Source: Clostridia bacterium (GTDB lineage Bacteria > Bacillota > Clostridia > Christensenellales > UBA3700). From it: 50,152 bases of DNA. Made by a program: the position numbers and the translations under genes. This document shows positions 16,880 to 25,377 of this stretch, one piece after another. Positions within the stretch are counted from its first letter, which is position 1. Each line of letters opens with the position of its first letter. The notes under the pieces were generated by a model. It was not told the origin of the DNA. It ran no database searches and saw only the letters and a list, made by a program, of their open reading frames with translations. The stretch covers positions 72,904 through 123,055 of the forward strand of contig JAIDUV010000049.1 of NCBI GenBank assembly GCA_029060025.1, read 5' to 3'.

Positions 16880-18274
16880 TTATTTACTTCTTGTTGCAAT
16901 TGCCTCGCCGATTGCTCCGTACAGCGACAACTCGCTGTCAGTTGTATCGCAGGAGAAATGCCATATCATTACTCCGCCCAAGCCCACGTCCAAAGCGTAA
17001 CAAGTCTTGTCGTAAATCATCTGTCTGCCGTTGTAATAACACGTCTGTTGATATACTTTGCCGTCGACGTTGATTTCCTCTATAATACTGTTGCCCCACA
17101 CTCCGAGTTTTTTAGACACGTGCGCATAGACACCCCAATAAGCCGCGCAGTCAGCAGGTCGGGAATAAAACGGAAGACCAAGATGCACTTTGCTCATATC
17201 CACGCCCTTGCTCTTCAATTGATAAATAGCGTCTGCGCACATCTCATAAAACGAAGCGTGGTTACCCCTTTCGTCAAAACCGTCGTACGTCATAAGTTCT
17301 ATGCTGTCCACGTAATCGAGTTTTTTCAGCGGAAAACAGCCTATAACCGTGAGATTCCACAGACTGAAAGCCGCGCTTAACTTTTTGTCCTTTGGCATTG
17401 CTTTTTTCAACTTCTCCAAAAACTTGCCGTATATGTTATGCGCCTTGTACGTATGCGGATATTCGTAATCGAATGATATACCGTCAAAGCCGTACTCTTC
17501 CATCACGCCCAAACATTCTTTGACGAGCGTATCGGCATTGTCGCCCATTGCCTTGCTGTGCCTGTCTTGGGTATCAAGACCGTCTCCCATAATATCCAAA
17601 TTTCCCAATATCGTATACGTGATCTTTGCGGTAGGATTATATTTACGTACGTTTTCTGCCGCCTTGCGAAGCACTTCTTTGCCCTCTACGCTCTTGCCGT
17701 CAATTAAATAATCTTGGAAGTGCAAATGCCCGTCTTTGTCAAGATAAACACTGCCGAACAAATTAAACTCCGTCGTATATCCCATCAGTGACGCAGACTC
17801 TTCCGTAAGAGTGTACGCTCTGTCTACCAAAAGATAAGACATTACGTCAAAGCCCTGCTTGGCAGTACCGTTTATGTTGTACGCCTCAATATCCTTTATG
17901 CTCCACTGTCCGTCGCAAGTTACGACTTTGAGCGTAACGCTGCTTGCCGTAATAGTTTTGTGCGAACAGTATTTATACTTACCGATAAAATCACTCTTAT
18001 AAAACATCTCGCCGTTGGCGTACAACTCATAATTTGTTATGTTATCACCCTTTTCCTTGAGAACGATGCTGTTAAAAGTCTTATCGGCGCCAAACGAAAA
18101 AGTGATTGAATCTCCCTCTCCGCCTTTCTTTGCGTCGACGCTGTAGCCCTTTGCCACGTTTTCATAATTTTTTGAAATCTCATTGGGCGTCGAAGACATC
18201 GAACATCCCGACATAGCCAACAACGGACACACCGCTAAGCAGCAAATCAAAAGCAATATCAAAAATCTTTTCAT
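16880..18274 (-). CDS. GH18-family glycosidase lipoprotein with discoidin-like N-domain
   Basis: This 464-aa exported lipoprotein has a signal peptide ending in lipobox LAMSGC (Cys24). Residues about 40-135 resemble an F5/8-type (discoidin-like) carbohydrate-binding domain (NSIVLKEKGDNITNYELYANG). The rest is a GH18 barrel with the catalytic motif DGISFDYE (264-271, acid Glu271) and a C-terminal VGLGGVMIWHFSCD strand. GH18 enzymes cleave chitin, glycoprotein glycans or peptidoglycan-like polymers; spore germination hydrolases such as YaaH are also GH18. The substrate is not evident. It has its own consensus promoter. Confidence 0.85.
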   Translation of the reverse strand: MKRFLILLLICCLAVCPLLAMSGCSMSSTPNEISKNYENVAKGYSVDAKKGGEGDSITFSFGADKTFNSIVLKEKGDNITNYELYANGEMFYKSDFIGKYKYCSHKTITASSVTLKVVTCDGQWSIKDIEAYNINGTAKQGFDVMSYLLVDRAYTLTEESASLMGYTTEFNLFGSVYLDKDGHLHFQDYLIDGKSVEGKEVLRKAAENVRKYNPTAKITYTILGNLDIMGDGLDTQDRHSKAMGDNADTLVKECLGVMEEYGFDGISFDYEYPHTYKAHNIYGKFLEKLKKAMPKDKKLSAAFSLWNLTVIGCFPLKKLDYVDSIELMTYDGFDERGNHASFYEMCADAIYQLKSKGVDMSKVHLGLPFYSRPADCAAYWGVYAHVSKKLGVWGNSIIEEINVDGKVYQQTCYYNGRQMIYDKTCYALDVGLGGVMIWHFSCDTTDSELSLYGAIGEAIATRSK

Positions 18275-18291
18275 AATATCCCCCTGCTTTT

Positions 18292-18320
18292 ATTATATAT
18301 TAAACAAACAGCGTAGTCAA
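18292..18320 (-). promoter_or_regulatory. Promoter of the GH18 lipoprotein gene
   Basis: On the minus strand TTGACT (18320-18315), a 17-nt spacer and TATAAT (18297-18292). The short leader carries GGGGGA before the ATG. Confidence 0.8.
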
Positions 18321-18360
18321 TATTCCTTTACTTGTTTTGAATCAATCTTGATGTTAGTGC

Positions 18361-18753
18361 TCATTTCACCTCTCTCAAATCGAATACGTCTATTAGTATA
18401 CTTTTGTTTTCTTTAAAAAATACCTGTAAGCAATTGTTCTCCGTTGTAATACTATAAACCATTCCTTTCATTCCTTTATGTATTCCTTGCTTGACATACT
18501 CTTGCTTTTCAGTTATTACCTCTACTAATATTTCTATTGGCTCTTCCGCATATTCATAAATAATTTTCAAGTCCTCTTCTTTGATTGGCTCAATAATTTC
18601 ATCGGCAAAAGTTATCGGATCTTCAAACGCAACCAACCACTGTCCGTCTATATTGCGCGGGTCTAATATTGTACCTCGCATACCTTTATGCACGCCCTGC
18701 TTAGCATATATTTCTTTCTCTACAATTACTTCTACATAATCATACTCTTTCAT
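18361..18753 (-). CDS. Candidate immunity protein C (two KOW/DUF4926-like domains)
   Basis: This 130-aa protein is built from two similar small beta domains: VEVIVEKEIYAKQGVHKGMRG, and a second starting VEVITEKQEYVKQGIHKGMKG. The Gly-rich turn after a K(Q)GxHKGM motif recalls KOW or DUF4926-like SH3 barrels, a group often found as immunity proteins. I start at 18753, where GGGGA lies in the overlapped toxin remnant. The first domain is nearly identical to the two immunity-like genes upstream. The DNA just before it is a broken copy of the end of the 19433-19936 gene, so this copy arose by duplication of a toxin-end plus immunity unit. Confidence 0.6.
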   Translation of the reverse strand: MKEYDYVEVIVEKEIYAKQGVHKGMRGTILDPRNIDGQWLVAFEDPITFADEIIEPIKEEDLKIIYEYAEEPIEILVEVITEKQEYVKQGIHKGMKGMVYSITTENNCLQVFFKENKSILIDVFDLREVK

Positions 18754-18754
18754 T

Positions 18755-18835
18755 TCACTGTTCCCCATAAGGTGTTATCAATTTTATATTTCCGTACGGA
18801 TAAACCATCCAATCCATCAAAAATTTTACTATTTT
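18755..18835 (-). pseudogene. Remnant of the toxin C-terminus
   Basis: Read on the minus strand, 26 codons (KIVKFLMDWMVYPYGNIKL, then ITPYGEQ) match the end of the 19433-19936 protein (IVKFLTGCMVYPNGNIQL, then TTPYGGKVK). It has no start of its own and begins exactly where the preceding immunity-like gene stops. It is a gene fragment left by duplication or recombination and is fused to the following immunity-like gene, as in the intact copy. Confidence 0.8.
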
Positions 18836-19236
18836 GCATAATCTCCTACGATTTTAAATTCTTCTCTTTTTAGCCATATTTTTTTGCCGTCAAAATCTGT
18901 TTCCCACTTGCTATCAACACCTATTACGTCTCGTATTATACCTACTGCGCCAATTCGAATACCTTCGTTTGCATAATTGTCGTTTAAAATCTCAACCTCA
19001 ACTCTAATTTCCTTATTTGTTGGACTGTCATAGATAAGTTTTAAATCTACCTCTTTAATTGCCGTTCCAAATGGGTCATCCTCAAAAAATACTAACCAAC
19101 AGCCGTCAATGTTGCGCGGGTCTAATATTGTACCTTGCATACCTTTATGCACGCCCTGCTTGGCATATTTCTCTTTCTCTACTATTACTTCAACAATATC
19201 GTATTCTTTCATTGATAAGTCCAATATAGATTTCAT
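18829..19236 (-). CDS. Candidate immunity protein B (two-domain)
   Basis: This 135-aa protein starts with the same domain as its neighbours (VEVIVEKEKYAKQGVHKGMQG, then DPRNIDGCWLVFFEDDP), followed by a more diverged second copy (VEVEILNDNYANEGIRIGAVG). Its ATG overlaps the stop of immunity-like A by 4 nt; an in-frame ATG eight codons later is an alternative. It is a paralogue of A and C. A role in neutralising the upstream protein is inferred from order and coupling only. Confidence 0.6.
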   Translation of the reverse strand: MKSILDLSMKEYDIVEVIVEKEKYAKQGVHKGMQGTILDPRNIDGCWLVFFEDDPFGTAIKEVDLKLIYDSPTNKEIRVEVEILNDNYANEGIRIGAVGIIRDVIGVDSKWETDFDGKKIWLKREEFKIVGDYAK

Positions 19237-19436
19237 TCTAAAATTAGTTTTAGATCTTCTTCTTTTACGGCTACACCGTCACCATCTTCGCCTGTATTTG
19301 GGTCTGGGAAAAACACCAACCAACAACCGTCTATATTACGTGGATCCAAGATTATCCCTCGCATACCCTTATGTGCGCCTTCTTTGGCATATTTCTCTTT
19401 TTCTACTTTTAATTCTACTATACTATATTCTTTCAC
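19233..19436 (-). CDS. Candidate immunity protein A (single domain)
   Basis: This 67-aa protein is a single copy of the repeated domain: VELKVEKEKYAKEGAHKGMRG followed by LDPRNIDGCWLVFFPDP. It begins with GTG, overlapping the stop of the 19433-19936 gene by 4 nt, with GGAGGG in the end of that gene as ribosome site. The tight coupling is what is expected for a toxin-immunity pair. The function is unproven. Confidence 0.6.
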   Translation of the reverse strand: MKEYSIVELKVEKEKYAKEGAHKGMRGIILDPRNIDGCWLVFFPDPNTGEDGDGVAVKEEDLKLILE

Positions 19437-19936
19437 TTTACTTTCCCTCCATAAGGTGTTGTTAATTGAATATTACCATTAGGATAAACCATACAACCCG
19501 TCAAAAATTTTACTATTTCCTTTTTATCTTTGCGTTCCAATTCCGTCACTATTGATATACGCTGACCATAGCCGTCTAACTTATCCAATATAAAATTCCC
19601 ACTTTCATAACCTTCTTTTGCTTGTTTAGTAATTTCGTAAATAAGATATTGTATGTTCATTGTATCATATCCCCAACTCTCAAACAATGCTTTTTTACCT
19701 AAATTCCTTTCAATGTTTGGATGCAACGGATATCTAGGCATATTGTTTTTAGGGAAACAGCATCCATTGATATTTCTGCAAATGGCGCAATGCCGACTTA
19801 AGGCTGACTCTTGGATATTTATTTGTTTTTCTTGACTTGTATACGCCGGCAATAATCCTTCGTGCACAAATTGTATCCAACTGTCATTGTCAAATATGCG
19901 TAAGACGTTATCTCTTACGTTCTCTAATTCTCTCAT
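19433..19936 (-). CDS. Orphan toxin-like C-terminal module with MuF-type cysteine motif
   Basis: This 167-aa protein has two parts. Residues about 45-75 (CAICRNINGCCFPKNNMPRY, then PLHPN) resemble the C-terminal CxxC...PLHPN motif of phage MuF/SPP1 gp7-type head proteins, lacking the final CxC. Residues about 80-167 (ALFESWGYDTMNIQYLIYEI, GYGQRISIVTEL, MVYPNGNIQLTTPYGG) look like a small nuclease-type or DUF6883-like toxin end. MuF proteins often carry such toxin tails. There is no export domain or long N-terminal region, so it is an orphan tail or a trimmed gene. It is followed by three paralogous immunity-like genes. Confidence 0.5.
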   Translation of the reverse strand: MRELENVRDNVLRIFDNDSWIQFVHEGLLPAYTSQEKQINIQESALSRHCAICRNINGCCFPKNNMPRYPLHPNIERNLGKKALFESWGYDTMNIQYLIYEITKQAKEGYESGNFILDKLDGYGQRISIVTELERKDKKEIVKFLTGCMVYPNGNIQLTTPYGGKVK

Positions 19937-20136
19937 ATAAATTTTCCCCCTCTCATAAAAAAAGTTCCGCCCAAGCGAAACTTTTCTTTATACTTTTATT
20001 CTACGCCACCGTGTCAATACCCGCATAAAAGTTTTATGACACTGTTTTTATGCTCTGATTATTATATGTCATCTCGACCGTAGTGGAGAAATCTAATCAT
20101 TTTCATTGCCTGTATATAATCTTTGTGACACCGTTT
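19937..20136. other. Intergenic gap with a family A repeat
   Basis: It contains a TGTCATCTCGACCGTAGTGG-type repeat at 20066-20099 and the same words (tgacactgtttttatgctctg-like and gacaccgtttttaggctgat-like) on both sides of it, suggesting an insertion into a short duplicated site. No gene is seen. Confidence 0.5.
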
Positions 20137-21513
20137 TTAGGCTGATTTTATCTTACTATTTAGCGTCTTCATTTGCTCGACCATTTGTTTGCTTGATACG
20201 TTGGCTTTGGCAAGTAAAGCATTGCTTAACTGTTGTTGAGATATAGATGTATTTAATTCTTTAGATATTTCAACTAAATTTTTATTTACTTTACTATTCA
20301 AACTTTTCAGCCCATTCAATGCATCTATCGTTTGGATTCGTTGTGCGTTGATTTGCGCCGAAAGAGATTCAAACCCTTGTATCATAGCACTGCCAAGTTC
20401 GCTGATACCTGTTTTTATACTGCTTGATATTTCATTACTTGCTTGTTGTATACAATTCATAAGGTTATTGTTTCTGCGCTCTAAATCAACTAATTGCAAC
20501 GCTTCTTTGATACTATCTGCTCTTCCTGTTTCGTAATAATAAATCACTAGGTCAAGATTTTCCCAGTCCCTAATATCTAAGATTGACGAATACGTTGTTT
20601 TCAAAGCATTAGAGATGGTTTGGCTTTCAGTAGACACTAACAAGGTCAATTGATTATTGCTATCAATTTTTCTTTCATATTGACATTGTTTTTCTTTTTT
20701 ATTTCTTTCATAATCTTCACACTGTATTTTAAACTCTTCCTTTTGTTGAGCAATCTTCACTTCTCCAATTTGTTTCATCAGTTCTTTTGCATTTTTAAAA
20801 TAATTTTGCAATTGAACTATTGCAGTTGGACTGAATGCTTTATACTCTTTAATAAGTTTATTATCGAGTTTAGTAAATTTATATTCCGAATCTTCCAGCA
20901 TACCTATTAACGATTTTACTGTATTATCATACATATATGTGCTGTCATTGGGATGATTTTTTCCCCATTGTTTAATATATTCATAGTTTTTATCTTTTTT
21001 TATTGCTTTTAAAAGATTCCGTATTCTAAGACGGCTTGGTTTAAAAAGAATAAATGGGAATGCAATAATATCAAAAATTATAATAGGAATAGAAATTGGA
21101 ACAATCAATATATATCCTAGTATCATTAATATAAGCCAAAGCGAGCCTGAAAAGTCTGACGTATTATCAAGAATAACATCTTGAAAAAAATCAATTATAC
21201 TAGGCACGCACTTCCTAACAAAATAAAAAAATAATTTGTTTTCGTCTTTCAACTCTTTACATAAGTGTAAAAGTATTTGAGTACTGCTGTCGATTAATAC
21301 GCTCTCATTATGATTCATATCTGCGACTCTTTTATCGACGTCGTATATCGTCTCCCCCTTATAATTAGGTTTTTTCAGTTGAGAAACCTCAATCTGCATT
21401 TTATGTACAATGTTATTATCTTTTATTAAATCATCATACTTTTCAGAGATAACAGAAAGCCCTGCTCGCAAAGCATACATCTTTTCGAGTTCTTCTTTTT
21501 TCTTTTCATTCAT
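20137..21513 (-). CDS. Unknown membrane protein with coiled coils, 458 aa
   Basis: I do not recognise the family. It has an N-terminal helical stretch, a pair of membrane helices around residues 125-160 (WLILMILGYILIVPISIPII, then IFDIIAFPFILF), a long charged coiled-coil-like middle rich in K, E and Q, and a C-terminal repetitive helical region (SSIKTGISELGSAMIQGFES and on). The segment DWENLDLVIYYYETGRADSIKEAL occurs in other clostridial proteins of unknown role. It is the last gene of a three-gene operon facing an XRE regulator. AT content is higher than in the core genes, suggesting acquired DNA. Confidence 0.6.
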   Translation of the reverse strand: MNEKKKEELEKMYALRAGLSVISEKYDDLIKDNNIVHKMQIEVSQLKKPNYKGETIYDVDKRVADMNHNESVLIDSSTQILLHLCKELKDENKLFFYFVRKCVPSIIDFFQDVILDNTSDFSGSLWLILMILGYILIVPISIPIIIFDIIAFPFILFKPSRLRIRNLLKAIKKDKNYEYIKQWGKNHPNDSTYMYDNTVKSLIGMLEDSEYKFTKLDNKLIKEYKAFSPTAIVQLQNYFKNAKELMKQIGEVKIAQQKEEFKIQCEDYERNKKEKQCQYERKIDSNNQLTLLVSTESQTISNALKTTYSSILDIRDWENLDLVIYYYETGRADSIKEALQLVDLERRNNNLMNCIQQASNEISSSIKTGISELGSAMIQGFESLSAQINAQRIQTIDALNGLKSLNSKVNKNLVEISKELNTSISQQQLSNALLAKANVSSKQMVEQMKTLNSKIKSA

Positions 21514-21541
21514 AAATTAGTCTCCTATGAAATCGAAAATA

Positions 21542-21775
21542 TTATTCGTAATAAATGGTTATGACTACATCTTTAATATCAGACATACCAAATAATGATC
21601 TAAACATATTTATTATTGTCGTAGTGGCAGTTTCTGTAAAAACTCCCCCTTCTCTCCCTTTCACATCAACAATTGTATAACCTTTGGCAACAAGTTCTGC
21701 AACTGCTAATTCTGCCTTTTCATAAACTGATTTACCAAAAAACGGTTTTTCTCTTCCTACAATCTTCTTTTTCAT
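21542..21775 (-). CDS. Hypothetical 77-aa protein
   Basis: It is a small basic alpha/beta protein (AELAVAELVAKGYTIVDVKG, ending DIKDVVITIYYE) of no recognised family. The gene starts 22 nt after the 159-aa membrane protein and stops 28 nt before the next gene, so it is an operon member. A GGAG ribosome site is present. No membrane helix is seen. Confidence 0.55.
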   Translation of the reverse strand: MKKKIVGREKPFFGKSVYEKAELAVAELVAKGYTIVDVKGREGGVFTETATTTIINMFRSLFGMSDIKDVVITIYYE

Positions 21776-21797
21776 ACGTCTTTTCTCCTAATTATTT

Positions 21798-22277
21798 TTA
21801 TAAAAGTGTTTTTGCTTCAACTAAAAGTTGTTCACATTCGTTATCTAAATTTTCGAATTTCTTTTGTAATAAATTATAAGTTTTTCTGTATTCAGCAATT
21901 TCCCTCTTAATACGCTTATTTTTCAGACTAAATGCTATGATATAAAAAATGAAGCCTACCCCTCCAAAAATAAATGACATTATTGCCGTTATAATATTAA
22001 ATTGTAATTTTGTCGGTTCTTCTCCCATTTGATCTTGTTGTCTTGCGATTGCTTTCATTTCTTCCTCTTTTTCCATATACAAATCAAATTTCCACCGTAA
22101 TTCGGAATAATTTTTCATATCCTTATCTCTGCTAAACACCAATCTAACAATTGTTTCTCCAGCATTATTGACAGTTAGTTGAGACGATTCCACTTGCCAG
22201 CCGAATCCTTCATACTCCTCTATCGTATACGCTTCATTGCTTGGATACACCCCTCTAGTAGTTGTTTCTTTTGCCAT
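21798..22277 (-). CDS. Hypothetical membrane protein, 159 aa
   Basis: Residues 1-85 are soluble and beta-rich (IEEYEGFGWQVESSQLTVNN, VRLVFSRDKDMKNY). One or two membrane helices lie at about 95-120 (ITAIMSFIFGGVGFIFYIIA), followed by a charged coiled-coil tail. No family is recognised. It is the first gene of the operon, 72 nt from a consensus promoter whose -10 box overlaps a palindrome. Confidence 0.6.
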   Translation of the reverse strand: MAKETTTRGVYPSNEAYTIEEYEGFGWQVESSQLTVNNAGETIVRLVFSRDKDMKNYSELRWKFDLYMEKEEEMKAIARQQDQMGEEPTKLQFNIITAIMSFIFGGVGFIFYIIAFSLKNKRIKREIAEYRKTYNLLQKKFENLDNECEQLLVEAKTLL

Positions 22278-22321
22278 AATAATTCTCCTATTGTATTTGG
22301 TTCTGACTAAAGTCTATTATA

Positions 22322-22350
22322 AGTATACTTTTGTATTTTAATAATGTCAA
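22322..22350 (-). promoter_or_regulatory. Promoter of the 22277-20137 operon with palindromic operator
   Basis: On the minus strand TTGACA (22350-22345), a 17-nt spacer and TATACT (22327-22322). The perfect palindrome AAGTATACTT (22321-22330) covers the -10 box and is a likely binding site for the divergent XRE regulator. Confidence 0.75.
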
Positions 22351-22397
22351 CTAATTTTTATATAATAGTATTGTATAAGTAGACAAGAGGTTAAAAT

Positions 22398-22679
22398 ATG
22401 TTAGGAGAAAATATACAAAAATTAAGAAAATCATTTTCAATAAGCCAAGTCGAATTTGCAAAGGCTTTGGGAGTGAGTAAGCAATGCGTATCTAATTGGG
22501 AAAACGCATATATTCAACCCTCTCTTGATATGCTTATAAAAATCGCCGACTATTTTAAAGTTTCCACTGATTTTTTGCTTGGTCGTTGCAAAGATAATCC
22601 AATCTCTACTGACGGTCTAAATGATAAAGAAATTGCGCATATTAAATTGCTAATTCAAGATCTTTTGACAAAAAAATAA
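22398..22679 (+). CDS. XRE-family HTH regulator
   Basis: This 93-aa protein has an N-terminal helix-turn-helix (IQKLRKSFSISQVEFAKALG, then VSKQCVSNWENAYIQPSLDM) ending in the common FKVSTDFLLGR stretch, with a 25-residue helical tail. AGAGG precedes the ATG. It is divergent from a three-gene operon of unknown membrane proteins and probably controls it and itself. A TATAAT at 22361-22366 with a weak -35 could serve it. Confidence 0.85.
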   Translation: MLGENIQKLRKSFSISQVEFAKALGVSKQCVSNWENAYIQPSLDMLIKIADYFKVSTDFLLGRCKDNPISTDGLNDKEIAHIKLLIQDLLTKK

Positions 22680-22734
22680 TTCGTTTGTCAACTCAACTAA
22701 TATATGTCATCTCGAGCGCAGTCGAGAAATTATA

Positions 22735-22764
22735 AATAGCGTACCTTTCGATACGCTATTATTT
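22735..22764 (-). terminator. gyrA: Hairpin terminator after gyrA
   Basis: AATAGCGTA and TACGCTATT flank a short loop; another copy of the word TACGCTATTTTTA lies at 22776-22790 beside the gyrA stop. A family A repeat sits just beyond (22704-22732). Confidence 0.65.
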
Positions 22765-22787
22765 GTAATATTTGCTATACGCTATTT

Positions 22788-25367
22788 TTACTCTCCGTCT
22801 GTCGGATTTCCTTGATTTGCGGTATCAACGCTTTCGTTGTTTACTTCTGCGTTTTCGCTTGCAGAACTGCCGTCCGTAGTTGCATTTTCTTCAGGTTGCT
22901 CTTCGTCCTCTTGGTGAGGTACTATAGTGAATGCAACGACTTTTGAGTTACCGTCTTTCATTCTCATTACTTTGACGCCTTGAGTATTTCTGCCTATCTT
23001 GGAGATTTCGTCGGCTTTAATTCTTATGATAATACCGTTGTCGGAGATAATCATTACGTCGTCTTCGAGCGGATGAACGAGTTTGAGATTTACTACGTTT
23101 CCTGTCTTATCGTTGAGTACGCCGACTTTGATACCGCTACCCGCTCTGCCTTGCAGTCTATATTCGCTGATATCGGTACGCTTGCCGTAGCCGTTTTCCG
23201 TGATGGTAAGCACTTCGCAGTCATCTTTGACCTTAGTCATATCTACGACGACTTCGCCCTTGTCGAGTTTGATAGACTTGACGCCCATACTCGTTCTGCC
23301 GGTCGGTCTGATATCCTCTTCGCTGAATCTGATACACTTACCGCCGCTTGACGCCATAATAATCTCGTCATTACCGCTTGTGAGTTGTACGCCGATAAGT
23401 TCGTCGTCCTCGCTGGCAAAAGTAATAGCCTTCTTACCGTTGCTGTTGATACGCACGTATTCGTCCAAAGTCGTCTTCTTGATAAGACCTTGCTTTGTCG
23501 CAAGCATCAAGAAGCCTTGGCTATCTTTTGGCACAGGCACGTAAGCGTTGATGACCTCTCCCGGCTCGAGATTGAGCAGGTTGACGATTGCTCTGCCCTT
23601 TGAAGTTCTGCTTGCCTCTGGGACTTGATAGCCCTTTGTGCGGTATACCTTGCCCTTATTGGAGAAGAAAAGTATATTGTCGTGGGTGGACGTAGTAATT
23701 ACGTTTTCCACAAAGTCCTCTTCTTTAGTCTTATGCGCAGATATTCCTACGCCGCCGCGGCGTTGAGCCTTGTATTCGTCGACAGGCATACGCTTGATAT
23801 AACCGTTGTGAGTAATGGAGAGAATTACGTCCTCCACCTCTATCAAATCTTCGATATCTATATCTGAATAGTCGTAAGTGATTTCGCTACGACGCTTGTC
23901 GTTGTACTTGTCCTTGATTTCCAAAAGTTCTGTCTTAATGATTTCAATTACTCTCTCGGGTTTTGCGAGTATATCTCTCAAGTCTGCAATCGTCTTTTCG
24001 AGTTCTGCAAGTTCTTCCTGTATCTTCTCTACTTCCAAAGCGGTAAGTCTTTGCAATCTCATTTCGAGAATCGCAATAGCCTGCTTGTCCGAAAGTTCGA
24101 AGTTATTCATAAGATTTTCGATAGCCGACTGTCTGTCTTTCGACTTCTTGATAGTCTCGATGACTTCGTCTATATTCGTCAGTGCCTTGACGAGACCAAG
24201 CAAAATGTGTTCTCTTTCCAAAGCCTTGTCGAGATCGAATTGAGTTCTTCTGACAATGACGGACTTTTGGTGCTTGATATATTCTTCGAGAATCTGCTTA
24301 AGATTGAGCACTCTGGGCGTACCGTCCACAAGCGCAAGCATAATCATAGAGAAAGAAGTCTGCAATTGCGTATGCTTATAGAGCATATTGAGCACGACTT
24401 GCGGATTGGCGTCTTTTTTGACGTCTACGACTATTCTCATACCTTCCTTATCGGAAAGTTCGTGAATGTCGGAAATACCCTCGATTCTCTTTTGCTTGAC
24501 AAGGTCAGCCATATTCTCAATGAGTTTTGCCTTATTTACCTGATAAGGTATCTCTGATATGACGATCTTTGACTTTCCGCTGCGGTCGTTTTCCTCTATC
24601 TCTGCCCTTGCGCGAATAATACAGTTGCCTCTACCGGTGCGATATGCTTTCTTAATGCTTCCGCCGCCCATAATATACGCGCCGGTCGGGAAGTCGGGAG
24701 CGGGTATGTAATCCATAAGCGCATCGATATCCAAATCGGGATTATCAAGCAAAGCGACGGTACCGTCGATTACTTCTCCGAGGTTGTGCGGAGGGATCGA
24801 CGTAGCCATACCCACGGCAATACCGTCAGAACCGTTGACGAGCAAGTTGGGGTATCTCGACGGCAATACGACAGGCTGTTCTCTCGTATCGTCGAAGTTG
24901 GGATAAAAGTCGACCGTCTTTTTGTCGATACCTCTTATCATTTCGTCCGCTATCTTGCTGAGCCTAGCCTCTGTATAACGGTAAGCCGCCGCAGGGTCGC
25001 CGTCGACAGAACCGAAGTTACCGTGACCGTCGACAAGAGTACATCTGATAGAAAAGTCTTGCGCAAGTCTTACCAATGCGTCATATACCGAACTATCGCC
25101 GTGCGGGTGGTACTTACCGAGCACGTCACCGACGATAAGCGCGCACTTACGGAAAGGCTTGTCTGACGTAAGTCCCAATTCGTTCATTGCATATAGTATT
25201 CTTCTATGTACCGGCTTAAGACCGTCTCTTACGTCCGGGATTGCTCTTGACACGTTGACCGCCATTGCGTAGGCAATAAAGGAGGTCTTCATCTCATTGA
25301 CAGCGTCGACTTCAACGACGTTGGTCTTGTCGAGCATTTCAAAAATATTATCTTTCTTTTCTTCCAT
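22788..25367 (-). CDS. gyrA: DNA gyrase subunit A
   Basis: This 859-aa breakage-reunion subunit of gyrase introduces negative supercoils with GyrB. The active-site Tyr131 lies in [11 protein letters not shown]. The quinolone-binding loop [20 protein letters not shown] (87-106) keeps Ser92 and Asp96, the residues usually changed in resistant strains. The C-terminal beta-pinwheel includes the GyrA-box-like RRGGVGI. A 45-residue acidic low-complexity tail ends the protein. It follows gyrB by 10 nt with GGAGG before the ATG, forming a recF-independent gyrBA operon. Confidence 0.98.
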   Translation of the reverse strand: MEEKKDNIFEMLDKTNVVEVDAVNEMKTSFIAYAMAVNVSRAIPDVRDGLKPVHRRILYAMNELGLTSDKPFRKCALIVGDVLGKYHPHGDSSVYDALVRLAQDFSIRCTLVDGHGNFGSVDGDPAAAYRYTEARLSKIADEMIRGIDKKTVDFYPNFDDTREQPVVLPSRYPNLLVNGSDGIAVGMATSIPPHNLGEVIDGTVALLDNPDLDIDALMDYIPAPDFPTGAYIMGGGSIKKAYRTGRGNCIIRARAEIEENDRSGKSKIVISEIPYQVNKAKLIENMADLVKQKRIEGISDIHELSDKEGMRIVVDVKKDANPQVVLNMLYKHTQLQTSFSMIMLALVDGTPRVLNLKQILEEYIKHQKSVIVRRTQFDLDKALEREHILLGLVKALTNIDEVIETIKKSKDRQSAIENLMNNFELSDKQAIAILEMRLQRLTALEVEKIQEELAELEKTIADLRDILAKPERVIEIIKTELLEIKDKYNDKRRSEITYDYSDIDIEDLIEVEDVILSITHNGYIKRMPVDEYKAQRRGGVGISAHKTKEEDFVENVITTSTHDNILFFSNKGKVYRTKGYQVPEASRTSKGRAIVNLLNLEPGEVINAYVPVPKDSQGFLMLATKQGLIKKTTLDEYVRINSNGKKAITFASEDDELIGVQLTSGNDEIIMASSGGKCIRFSEEDIRPTGRTSMGVKSIKLDKGEVVVDMTKVKDDCEVLTITENGYGKRTDISEYRLQGRAGSGIKVGVLNDKTGNVVNLKLVHPLEDDVMIISDNGIIIRIKADEISKIGRNTQGVKVMRMKDGNSKVVAFTIVPHQEDEEQPEENATTDGSSASENAEVNNESVDTANQGNPTDGE

Positions 25368-25377
25368 TTCTGCCTCC

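Noticed and set aside
24957-25110. Possible quinolone-resistance changes in GyrA
   Set aside because: The loop keeps Ser92 and Asp96 at the positions equivalent to E. coli Ser83 and Asp87, so it looks wild-type.
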